In this document: in pieces, positions 1 to 9,700 of the stretch
Position numbering within the stretch: position 1 is the first letter of the stretch
Layout of the letters: every line of letters begins with the position of its first letter
NCBI GenBank assembly: GCA_026936325.1
Contig: JAPTHN010000005.1
Location: 58,891,514-58,955,513, forward strand
Direction: 5' to 3'
Length of the DNA stretch: 64,000 nt
Origin: Platynereis dumerilii
Lineage: Eukaryota > Annelida > Polychaeta > Phyllodocida > Nereididae
Program-made: the position numbers and the translations under genes
The notes under the pieces: generated by a model
The model's database searches: none
Seen by the model: only the letters and a program-made list of their open reading frames with translations
Told to the model about the DNA's origin: nothing

Positions 1-1835
1 CTCGCATATTCTATTTGAGGTCGGACGAGTGTCTTGTAGCACTGTTGTTTCACTGGGGATGGACATTGGTAGATATTACGTTGGAGGAAGGCTCTGCTGT
101 TGTTTGCTTTTCTCGTTATCTGGTTGATGTGTGGATTCCGGCTTTGTTTGTTGTGGATGGTGACACCGAAATATTTTGCTGTTTCTTGGGTTTCTAGGAG
201 TTGGCCGTGTATCTTGTATGATGAAATGATTGGTTTTCTTCTGTTGGTAATATTCAGCACCTGGCACTTTTGCGGGTGGAACTCCATCATCCAGTGGCGC
301 TCCCATCGCTGGAGGTCATCCAAGTCAGTCTGGAGATCCGCAGTGTCGTCGGTGTTGTTTATAGTCCTGTACAGGACGCAATCATCTGCGAATAGTCTTG
401 CAGTCGAACCCTTGCTTATGTATGATGGTAAGTCGTTGATATAAATAAGGAATAAGGAAGGGCCGAGGACACTTCCTTGTGGAACCCCAGATTGCACTGG
501 TGCACTGCTGGATCTGCCGCCTTCGAGCACCACTTCTTGTGTTCTTTTGCTTAGGAAGTCTTGTATCCATTTGTAGGTGTTTCCCTGGATTCCGTAATGG
601 TGAAGCTTTTTCATTAGCCGGCAGTGAGGGACCTTATCAAAGGCCTTGGAGAAGTCTAGCAAGATAAGGTCAATTTGGCCTTTTCCGTCCACGGTGCGTG
701 CGATGTCTTGGATCGTGGTGATGAGCTGAGTTTCGCAGGAGCGTTTCGCCCTGAAACCGTGTTGCATGTCTGTTAAGATGTTACTCCTCTCTAAGTACCT
801 CATCATGCTGCTGGTAATGATATGTTCTAGAAGTTTACATGTCACTGATGTTAAGGACACTGGGCGGTAGTTTTCAGGCTTGTTCTTGGCACCTTTTTTG
901 TAGATGGGGACAACGTCCGCTTTTTTCCAATCGTTGGGGACCACGCCTTCACTTATGGATGTTTGGAAGAATAGTGTGAAGACTGGAGTGATCTCTTCGT
1001 GTAGCTCTTTGAGTAGCCTTGTGGAGATTCCGTCCGGACCGGTGGCCTTATGTATTTTCAGGTTCTTCAGGAGTTTGTTGACTCCGTTCTCTGTCACTGA
1101 TATCTCGTCCATCCGGTTATTGGTGTCTTCTAGGTCCACGATGTCGTTGGTAGGCTCATTTGAGTTGAAAACTGAAGAGAATTGGTTGTTTAGGATGTCT
1201 GCTTTTATCTTCGGGTCCGAGTAGGTTAGACCGTCACTGGATTTCAGAGCTGCTACTCCTGTTGACTCAGTCTTCTTGCTATTGATAAAGCTCCAGAAGC
1301 GTTTGGGATTAGAGGTGCAGTCTGGAGATATGATGTTCTCGATGTACTCTCTGTACGCTTGCTTGCAGGCTGCTCTGGTCTTGGATTTAATCTCCTTGTA
1401 TTTTTGGAAGTCTTCAGGTTTCTTTGTGCGCCTGGCCTTGTTGTAGTACCTCTTCTTTTTCCTAGACAGTTGTTTTATTTCCCTCGTAATCCATACTTGG
1501 CTGAACCTGCTGCTAGACATTTTCGATGGTACGTTGTCCTCGCAGATCTTAAGGAGTTGTGATTTGATGTCTGCCCACATAGCTTCAGTTACCGGTGGAT
1601 GGAATGATGAATGAGGGTTGCTTTTATATTTCCTGGTGAATTCATCTTGAAAGTCGAGGCAGGCCTTTTTCAGCTTTGCTGGGTCTGCCTTTTTCCAAAG
1701 ATATATTTTTCTCCTTATCGGCTTGTTCCTTTCTGCCGTGGCACGTGTCTCGATGAAGATGGCGTCGTGGTCCGACAAGCCAGGGATTGGGGAGCAGCGA
1801 CTAACTAATCCCGGTCTGTTTGTAATGAACAGGTC
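1..1835 (-). CDS. LINE-A ORF2, endonuclease end and reverse transcriptase (partial)
   Basis: One minus-strand frame stays open from about 1835 to the window edge with no stop, about 610 codons. It starts with the endonuclease tail (RGDNTLDLFITNRPG, then SDHDAIFIETR), continues through a basic linker, and enters RT: NYRPVSLTSVTCKLLEH, GFRAKRSCETQLITT, the catalytic block LILLDFSKAFDKVPH, SGVPQGSVLGPSLFLIYIND, and the FADD catalytic pair in ARLFADDCVLYR. The last residues in the window (LVRPQIEYA) are the usual RT thumb region, so only the C-terminus and 3' UTR are missing. Function: target-primed reverse transcription of its own RNA. The sequence matches CR1/L2-group RTs. The frame joins the upstream endonuclease only across a +1 frameshift near 1840. 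Confidence 0.9.
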
Positions 1836-1842
1836 TAGAGTA

Positions 1843-3196
1843 TTATCCCCTCGGGTCGGGAAAGTCTGCCAATTGCTCAAATCCACAATTTAATAGCATG
1901 TCGATGAATCTGCCATTTATACTGGAGTTCACACGATTTCCGTCGGTGTTGTATTCCTTCCAGTTGATGTCTGGGAGGTTCAAATCGCCTCCTAACCAGA
2001 AGACTGCGTTCTTGTTGTCTCTGTAAATATGTTCAATAAATTCAAATTCAAATTTATTGACCAATAGACAAATATTCATAAAACATATTGAAACAGAAAA
2101 TCAACGCAAGTTTGGTTGGCGGATGCCTCAAGGGCATATGTGCCATTACCAATACATAAATATTATACATGTATTAATAGCGAATAAGTTCATTTATATA
2201 CATAAAAAATATCAAGCAGTAAAAAACAAATTAATATTTGTGAAATAGTTCTATTTACAATAATAAGCCAGGAAGTTAAATTATTTAGGTGGCTTATGTA
2301 GAGAGACCATTATAGATATTCATAAGAAGATTTGTCCGACAAATTACATTGTTCGAGCAGACGATTAAATTTAAGGAACAATTCAATTATGTACAGTCCT
2401 GTGGCGCCTCACAGTACTTCATTTATAGTGAACATTAACCATATAATATCTTCTTATTCTGCAAAGCAGACTTAAAATTGCAGTGAGCTGCTTTTCCCAC
2501 CTGTTTTGGTGGAATGGGGAAGACTCACTGACCTTAATAAACTTTTAAACATAGTATTTGCTCTTACAGCTTATTACCTAATTTTTATTTTTTATTTTCA
2601 ATCTAGTATTTTTATTTCTGATAAGAAAATAATAAATTCACCAGAAACAAGAACAAAAACGTATATACAGAAAAGAAGAAGAGAAGTAAAAAAAAAAATG
2701 AAGAAGAAAGAAAAGAAAGATTAATATGTTCTCGTGACATATAAATACAAAAATATGAGTGAACAATTGCTCAAAGTTTGACTTCAAAGATTCACTTCAC
2801 AATTTTTAGTGCTAGTTACCTTCAATTTTGTTACTTGTTATTGACAAACATTATAATGAGAATATAATATGCTTCTTTAGTCGCTTTTTAAAAGTATCCG
2901 CATAGGTGGTCCATGTATTCACTATCACTGGATGGTGGTCTGTATAGTGACCCTATTATCAGGTTGATGTTTGGTCCAAGCGTTAATTTAGTGAAACTGC
3001 ACTCGCTGTGAGAGCATTCGTCCAAGACATTGGCTGTGTATTCTGTCTTCATTGCGAGTAGGACTCCTCCGAAGCCGTCCGGCCTGTCCTTTCTAATGAC
3101 GTCGTAGTTGGGTGGAAATATTTCTGAGCTGGCGATGGTTGGTGAAAGCCAGGTTTCAGTGCCTATTATGATACTTGGGTCCGCTTGGTCGATCAA
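1843..3196 (-). pseudogene. LINE-A AP-type endonuclease, split by an inserted LINE
   Basis: Two pieces of one domain. The first (3196-2901) has the catalytic-type blocks SIIIGTETWLSPTIASSEIF and LIIGSLYRPPSS. The second (2034-1843) has FWLGGDLNLPDINW and NGRFIDMLLNCGFEQLADF. Both are typical APE-like endonuclease motifs of LINEs (the TETWL glutamate and the GDLN aspartate/asparagine are visible). Between them lies the foreign segment 2035-2900. The frame also breaks at 1843, where an extra C in the run before GACCCGAGGGG shifts PTRGDN into PDPRG-stop. As it stands the domain cannot be translated whole. Confidence 0.85.
2035..2900 (-). mobile_element. 5'-truncated LINE inserted in LINE-A
   Basis: Minus strand. 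It begins at 2901 in coding sequence for ADTFKKRLKKHIIFSL-stop, a typical LINE RT C-terminus, continues through an AT-rich 3' UTR of about 800 bp, and ends in a (TTTGAA)-type repeat tail at 2035-2060. Removing it brings the two halves of the LINE-A endonuclease together (MDHLC and EHIYRDN). It lies in the same orientation as its host. No clear target duplication was seen. Confidence 0.75.
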
Positions 3197-3208
3197 GTTC
3201 AGGACTTC

Positions 3209-3982
3209 TTATTTTTTGTTTTTGATGCTTTGGAAGTTGATCACTATTATCTTCATTGGTTGAGATGGTGGTCTTCGTCTCTTGGGGGGAGCAGTTGGGG
3301 ACGAGCTTTGTAGTGGTGGTCCTGGGCTCACCTGTGATGCCACACTGCTTGTGGTGTTGTCTAGTGCTGAGTAGTTGTTGGAGTTTGAAATGATGGTTGT
3401 ATCAAACAGGCTTGTGGAAAAGTTGGGCATGCCACAAGCGGTGCAATGCCATGATACATTATTCAATGACATGTAGATTGGGGTAGACATATGCATGCAT
3501 TCGGCATGGTACCAGTTGTTGCAGTCGTCGCAAGCGACGCCCCTTTGTTTCCAGGTCACTGCCTTTTCACAAAGTTGGCATGGGTATTTGGGGCCTGGGT
3601 TTGATTCAACATCTTTTGCTAATGCGATGGTAAGTGCACAGAAATATAGATGAAATAATATTATAGTTACTAAAGGAGGCCTGGGTGCACCCAGTCTACT
3701 CCCAGACACTCTTGCTGCCTGGAGTGTGCCATAATGCCCCCCTGCGTCCTTAGCCGGCTTGGTCCCAGCCGCTCTTGCTGCCTGGACCTCCCCGACGGTT
3801 GGTTTTGTTTTTCTAATGTCTCTTGAAATTCCAGCTTTCAGAGTCCGATGGCTCTTCCTCTGAGCTGATGTCTGTGTCAGGCGGTTGCCTTGAGTTGAGT
3901 TTCTGGATGATCTTGGAGGCCATTTGGGCGATGTACTCAGCCCAAGTTGTAGAGAGATCGATCGATGGGTGGATGCCATCAT
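3209..3982 (-). CDS. LINE-A ORF2 N-terminus: 2A-like motif and PHD finger
   Basis: 257 codons from ATG 3982 to an in-frame TAA at 3209. Residues 1-100 are basic and low-complexity. About 105-123 are hydrophobic (TIILFHLYFCALTIALA). Residues 124-131 are DVESNPGP, an exact match to the D(V/I)ExNPGP consensus at which 2A peptides make ribosomes skip a peptide bond. Directly after comes a PHD-type zinc finger with C-x2-C, C-x2-C, H-x2-C and C-x2-C pairs (PCQLC, CDDC, HAEC, CTAC), then a proline/serine spacer and the start of the endonuclease (MKIIVINFQSIKNKK). The stop sits where related frames continue straight into the endonuclease. The start overlaps the ORF1 end by 170 bp in another frame. 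Skipping is inferred from the motif, not shown. Confidence 0.82.
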   Translation of the reverse strand: MMASTHRSISLQLGLSTSPKWPPRSSRNSTQGNRLTQTSAQRKSHRTLKAGISRDIRKTKPTVGEVQAARAAGTKPAKDAGGHYGTLQAARVSGSRLGAPRPPLVTIILFHLYFCALTIALAKDVESNPGPKYPCQLCEKAVTWKQRGVACDDCNNWYHAECMHMSTPIYMSLNNVSWHCTACGMPNFSTSLFDTTIISNSNNYSALDNTTSSVASQVSPGPPLQSSSPTAPPKRRRPPSQPMKIIVINFQSIKNKK

Positions 3983-4463
3983 CTAGGCCTTTATCGCAGA
4001 ATACAGTCACCCTCTTCTTTTTGTTGCCTTGTTTCTTGATTTTGTTGCTGACTGAGTTGGATGCCAGATTGATGGTGGGAAGGTCCCTATTGATGTTTCG
4101 ACTTATGATGTGGTTGTTCAATTCTCTGATGTCCTCAAGTAGGTTTTGCTATTCCACTTTGATTAAGTCATCTTCATTCCGTCTTGAATTGAAGGTCTTC
4201 GCGTATTTGAGAAGGCTAGCTGGTGTAATTGTGCAGATGTGTGCTATGTTTCCCTGTGAGTCTAAGGCTTGGTCGATTTCCTGCCGTGTCTCTTCTAGTT
4301 TCCTGATCTTGTAGTCAAGCGATGTTTCTTGCCTGTTTGCAATCCTGTGGGTGAGGTTGCATATTCCTGCATTAATGATGATGAGGTCCCAATTATTTCT
4401 TCTACTGGCTCTCTCGATGTTATTCTGGCCAATGTAGCACCTCGGAGGATGGTCTCTTCCCAT
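3813..4463 (-). pseudogene. LINE-A ORF1, SGNH-hydrolase-like (esterase) remnant
   Basis: Two open pieces of one frame, 4463-4149 and 4148-3813, separated by a single TAG (KVE-stop-QNLLEDIREL). The first contains WDLIIINAGICNLTHR, the position of the SGNH block III (usually GxND). The second contains FCDKGLDDGIHPSIDLS, resembling the block V DGxH motif with catalytic Asp and His. CR1 and L2 elements often carry such an esterase-like ORF1. Just upstream, in another frame, is IIRRFSARNITWEETILRGA, which looks like the region around block I, so a frameshift lies near 4400. The assignment is by motif only. Confidence 0.6.
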
Positions 4464-4640
4464 GTGATGTTACGAGCTGAGAATCTTCGGATGATGAATT
4501 ACACTGTCAATGGTACCTTGCATCATTCTGCTGCATTGAGGTTTGCCGCACTGGATATTCTTAGTCTGGACTGTTGCCAGTTACTCTGTCACTCATTCCT
4601 TTCTCTTTGAACACTTGTTCTTGATTGTTGCTAAGCCTTT

Positions 4641-4825
4641 TCAAATTTTACTTCTTCAGTTTCACTAATCAATTATGTGCCATTCGGGTGACTTGGAATG
4701 TCATAGATCCCAGGTTTGGCAAAAACAAAGATATTGACATCTTATGCACATCTCCTTTATGTATTTTATGTTGAGTATGCATTAGGCCTTTTTGCTTTAA
4801 CAGATTTGAAGTTTCTCTGAACAGC
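4641..4825. other. Unassigned spacer
   Basis: Short AT-rich stretch between the 5' end of LINE-A and the pearl-like element. No coding or repeat signal was seen. Confidence 0.4.
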
Positions 4826-4827
4826 AG

Positions 4828-5963
4828 CACCCATTTGCAAGTCAAAACATAGGCTGCGCAGCAGCAAACCTTCAGCGAATAACACATTTAGAAGATTACA
4901 TTACGTCATAAAATTGGCGTGTTTACCAAATTCCGTATATTATAGGTATGCAACAGTGGTCGAGTAATGGCGTTCTATTATCTGTTATTTGCCTGCTGCC
5001 CTGCGATCTACCTGTGTGCTTGCCAGGGTTTGTAAAAGCAGGGAAAGGCGTTATTATACTAATTTACTTATATTATGCTACGGTTTTATGCATGTACAAA
5101 GTTTTTCCAATCATTCAAAAAGTGTTAAATACAAGTCAAAACACACCGCTACATTTTATAGGTGATACGTGTAGGAAATGACATTGCTGTATATGCAATA
5201 GTGGGCACGTTTTGGCTCCAATAAGAAAATAAGGAATTTTAATATTTTTTCTCAATATTACAAAAAGTATAGAATATGTATCAGTCAGACCATGAAAAGG
5301 CATAACTAGACCACATAAGTCATATGTGTACCAAACTTTATCCATGTACATGCAATAGTGACCAAGTCTTGGGCCAGAAACAAAAAATTTATTTTTTTCT
5401 CTTTTTTTTCAATATTTCAAATAGCATTTAATATTTTTCACCAGACCTTTCAAAGGGCACAACAAGACCTTATGGGTCACGTGTGTACCAAACCTTATCC
5501 ATTTACATGCAATAGTGACCGAGTCTCAGCCTAAAGAACCAAAAATTACATATTTTTCTATTTTCCAAATTTTTGCAAAAAGTATAAAATATCCATCAAT
5601 GAGACCATCAAAAGGCACAACTAGACCATATAGGCCACATCTGTACCAAATTTCATAAGTGCAGATGCAATAGTGACTGAGATTTGGCCCGGAAACGAAC
5701 AAAAATAATTTTTATATTTTCTCAATTATTGCAAAAGGTATTGAATATCTATCAATTAGACCATCAAAAGGCACAACAAGACCATACAGGCTATATGTGT
5801 ACCGAATTTCATCCATGTACACTCAACAGAGGCCGAGTGCTGGCCCGGAAACGATCTATCCGCCCGCCGCCCGACCGCCCACCCGCCCGCCCGCCCGGCG
5901 GACGGACAAAATTTTTACCCAAGTAATTACAATACCTTCTTCGAACTTCGTTCGCTGAAGGTA
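4828..5963 (+). mobile_element. Pearl/Helentron-like non-autonomous element, copy 1
   Basis: Left part from AACATAGGCTGC with the subterminal motif CCTTCAGCGAA. Then about four head-to-tail units of about 158 bp (roughly 5194-5826), each carrying a variant of GACCATCAAAAGGCACAACT and ATGCAATAGTGACCGAG. Then a GC-rich CCCG/GGAC microsatellite (5865-5905). The short 3' end has the hairpin-like CTTCGAACTTCGTTCGCTGAAGG, the inverted partner of the left motif. This architecture (leader, about 160-bp core repeats, microsatellite, short 3' end) matches the pearl elements described in bivalves and DINE/Helentron-type elements. The class is inferred from architecture only. A second copy is at 25258-27484. 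Confidence 0.6.
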
Positions 5964-6766
5964 AAAAGTAAATTATGTCAGCCTTAGAGTGACAATGTCA
6001 AGGTGTGTAGTCTAATTCAGTCTAAAAATCAGTCATTTTCACACTGAACAACATCATGATTACCCAGTACCACATCAATTAACAATCTTCTGCACTTATT
6101 CTTAAGTATTTAAAACAAATTCACATTTTAGTTACACATAGAAAACCAGAAATAAAGCAAGTTTTCAGACCGAAACATTTTTCTTAAAATCATCGTAAAT
6201 TTGAGGGATATTTTTTACTATTTTTATTTCTAGAAGCTAACAGGTGGGTTTAAGTCATTTAAAAACCTTAAAAATGAATTCCCCATGCCAATTTTACTGG
6301 AAATAGAGGTATTGCACACCTTTCTAGCCCAAAAAATAAAAAAGTTAGGATGACCGATGCTCGTTTTGGCGGCCATTTTGAATTCGGCCATTTTCTCAGA
6401 ATGCTCAAGGATACGCTCTCGTTACCCGCCATTTATGTTTTATGGAGTGTCTAAGGACCCCAAATCCATCGCGAAAAAAACTTTATCCGTCGGTGCAGGG
6501 TATAACCCTCTGGCAACCTGACTACTCCATTTTCCGACGTTAGCTGCCATATACATCGTCAGAAAGTTGATCTTCGTGTAGGCCTTGATAGATAGGATGT
6601 TTATATCCACTTTAGCGAAGAATTGTTTGTGTAAAGCTGTAGATAATTAGCTAAATTGATGGTAACTCGGAGCTCCTTGAAAATCCGTCTTTACCGCTTC
6701 GCGCATGCGCACGTTGCATTGCTTGCGTCAATTCTTGGCTTATATTAGTAGATCCCTATGCACAGT
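5964..6766. other. Downstream flank of RDH-A, no gene seen
   Basis: AT-rich, with one less AT-rich patch (6350-6560). No exon with credible splice sites or coding content was recognised. The last part is the 3' UTR region of RDH-A. Similarity to the RDH-B copy begins at about 6740. Confidence 0.5.
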
Positions 6767-9700
6767 TTAATATCCACTTGTTACAGCGTATCGTTGGCCC
6801 ACTAGTTCCTCGCTCACACTCCAAAGTTGCTCTGCAATTTCTGGGTCCGTGGCGTAGTCTGCAGCTTGTGCTTCCTTCTTTTTGCTGAAAAAGAAACAGT
6901 TTGAACTATTGCAAAAGTATTTAATTGGCAAAATCTCTGCGTCATTGGCTTTGAATTGTCTCCGTAAGAAAATTCACAAATCTATACAAATGATGAATCC
7001 TGCTTGATACGTGTTATCCCTGCCAGCTGTCACATTTACTTTTAAAATTTAGCTGATTGAACATGACACCTAATTGAAAGGATTACTGCTACAGTGCCCT
7101 CATTATAGAATATGTATGAATTTGTGTTATGTGATCTGTTGCTGTAATAAATATTTTTAGTAGAATTTGCACCTTGTCTGCAATAAAGTTATCGTTGTTT
7201 TTTTTTAAAAGACCCCTTGCAATCTTTTGTTTAGGGCTGAAACGAGTAGAGATTTTTCTACCCGGGTGCTTGACACCTTCTACCCGACCCGTGCCCGGGC
7301 ACTCGTTGTTTAATGTAAACAAACAATTTGCCATGTAAGTCTGGGGACAGTTGGTGAAAAAAAGGAGATTTATTACTAAGTAACAGGATCTGTCATCAAG
7401 AGTTGTCTGGATAAGGGGTAAACCCACACTATTAAGGTCATTTGAGGTTATCTGGAGCTTGTTTCGGAAACTCAACATTACTAGACTTATTGAAAACAGG
7501 TGGCATGATGAAATACAGGCCCTTTTTGAAAAAGAACGATATCCCGGGCAGACAAATTTGACCCGGGCAAATACATTACCCTACCCGTGCTCGGGCACCC
7601 GGGAAAAAGTTTCAGCCCTACTTTTGTTATCTGACCAACAGACTTATATTTGGCAGACCTCCTTCTATACCCTCTGTCACTCACAAAATATTTTGGTGCA
7701 TTTTAGGCCACACTTAATTGGTCTTTGGCTTCTCAGATCTTCTCAAGGCACTTTTTCTGGGGTCGGTCGGTAGGACAAAAAAAAAAGGTTAAATCTAAAT
7801 TTTTTATAATGTTGAAAAAAAAAAAATTCTGTCGGCAGAAAATCTATTGTGTCGGCGGGTCTGCGAAGCTAAGAATCAATTATGTGTGGCCTTACAGTCA
7901 GAGGTGTGACCGTCTGCCCCATGAGAGACCATTTCATTACCACACATACTCAGATTATTGCCATACCTGTAATACTTTCCAGTGTCATTTGCAATTGTTG
8001 GTTCCAGGCAACAGTACAGGGTAGTCTCTGCACCTTTAGCAGGCTTCACAAATATACAGGGGCAGCAACATTTTATCCAATCAATACAGCATATTAAACA
8101 GCCTGTTGTTGATCTGAATATGTCTGTGTCAACAGCTCCTGGGTGGAGAGCATATGTTGTGACTCCTGTGCCTGAAAAAAAAAAGAAAGAAAAATTGATG
8201 AGGATAGAGTAAAAAACATCAGGGAGGTCAATCAATTTTGAGGGGCTGCTCAAAATAATTTTATTGTCCAAATTGTAAAAAAAATTCTTAAATTCACAAA
8301 ATATCAACTGAAACTCCCCCAAAAATTTCTTTTTTAGAAAGAAAATTTAAGGGGGATCTGCACCCCCTCCACTCCCCATCCCTTCTACTCTGATGAAAAT
8401 TATCAATTTAGACCACACTATATCTTGCTGTAGTGCTGCACAGTGGACAAGGCTAACTATGATTCAGGGGCGCCTCGTGACAGTGTGTTATTATAATGCC
8501 CATATCAGTGTAAGCTCCTGGTTGCACATTTTTTGTGACACTTATATTCATTTTTTTATTCAACTGGGAGAAAATATCTGTTATGCTGCCAGCTGGGTAG
8601 TCAGCCAGCCCAAGCGTCATTCAGCACCTCCCAACCAGCTGATATAAATCATTGTTTCCCCAGCCAGCCACCTCAACTGCTTTCTCATTACCTGACTGCA
8701 AATTTCATCAGTTGAAAGCCAAAAATTGACTCCCAACTAAAAACTTTGCCGGCTGGGGACATCCTAGCTGACAGTCTGCCAGCCAGCCGGGCGCCTGCTG
8801 CATAGCAGATAAGTAGTATAACAGATCATGGGGTGCCCCTGTGATTTTGCAGACGAGAGGGTTGGCCACAAAATGATGCCAAAATTGCCCCTAAAAAGAA
8901 ATTGGGCTGAAGTTATCTGTCCTAAACAACTCCATGAAAGACTCCCTTTTCCAAACAGGTTTGCTGTATGTGTACCTTTGAGTCTCTTAGCCAGTGCCAC
9001 AGTGAATAGAATGTTGGCCGTCTTGCTCTGCCCATATCCATTCTTCGACATGTTACTCCAATTCCGTTCGATTTGGAAGTCTTCAAAGTCTATTTTTCCA
9101 AGGCGCTTGTGGGCTGAAATTATAGAACATATTCAAAGCTAGAAGATGGCTTGTTCATTATTCATTACTATGGATATTTTTAAATTTTCATCGACCAATC
9201 ACTCAAAATTCCTTTAAAAATATTTTATAAATACAATAAAAACTGTATAACTATTTTATAAATGCAATACAAGCATTATAGAATATATCTTTTCCTTGCT
9301 AAACTACATGAAACTTTTGTGAAAATAATGAAAAGATGAGTTGGTAGTTAGAGTCGAATTTTGTGAGACCTAAGGCTAAGGAGTGGCAAGTTGAAATTGG
9401 TTTGCTGACCAGTCTAGCCAACTCCCAACTTCGGCCTGGTATTAGTTAGATACCGATTTGGAGGGTTCTAACATGCATTTTTGTCAGTTAGATCCTGACT
9501 GGAGGGAGGGATCTAACTGACAAAATGGCATGTTAGAACCTGACAATGAGGTATCTAACTGACTTAGACATCAAATGCTTCTTCTATTATACCTTTTAAC
9601 TTTAAATTTTTGCAAAATAAACAATAATCTGATTCTTTGTTTGCTGTTATTAATAGTGTTAATCCTTAGCTGGGCGCTAACACAAAACTGTCAGTTAGAT

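Larger units (their letters stand above)
1..4640 (-). mobile_element. LINE-A: CR1-like non-LTR retrotransposon, 3' part off the window
   Basis: Read on the minus strand the element runs from about 4640 down to the window edge. Parts in order: an SGNH-like ORF1 (4463-3813), then an overlapping ORF2 (from 3982) with a hydrophobic stretch, a canonical 2A-like motif, a PHD finger, an AP-type endonuclease and a reverse transcriptase. Esterase-type ORF1 plus endonuclease-RT ORF2 is the layout of CR1-like LINEs. 2A-like peptides are known from non-LTR elements of sea urchin and other invertebrates. It is damaged: stops in ORF1 and ORF2, a frameshift near 1840, and an 866-bp LINE fragment inserted in the endonuclease. 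The RT part is otherwise open, so decay looks recent. The 5' end is approximate. Confidence 0.85.

Noticed and set aside
904-1224. Plus-strand open frames at 15-1808
   Set aside because: Antisense to the open LINE-A reverse-transcriptase frame; no features of their own.
2506-2724. Lysine-rich plus-strand frame
   Set aside because: Lies in the 3' UTR of the nested LINE; the Lys/Glu content comes from an A-rich tract.
3823-4314. 163-codon plus-strand frame
   Set aside because: Antisense shadow of LINE-A ORF1, whose minus-strand frame carries the recognisable motifs.
5194-5826. Possible CRISPR array (regular repeats)
   Set aside because: Units of about 158 bp are adjacent with no unique spacers, in an animal genome; they are the core array of a pearl-like element.
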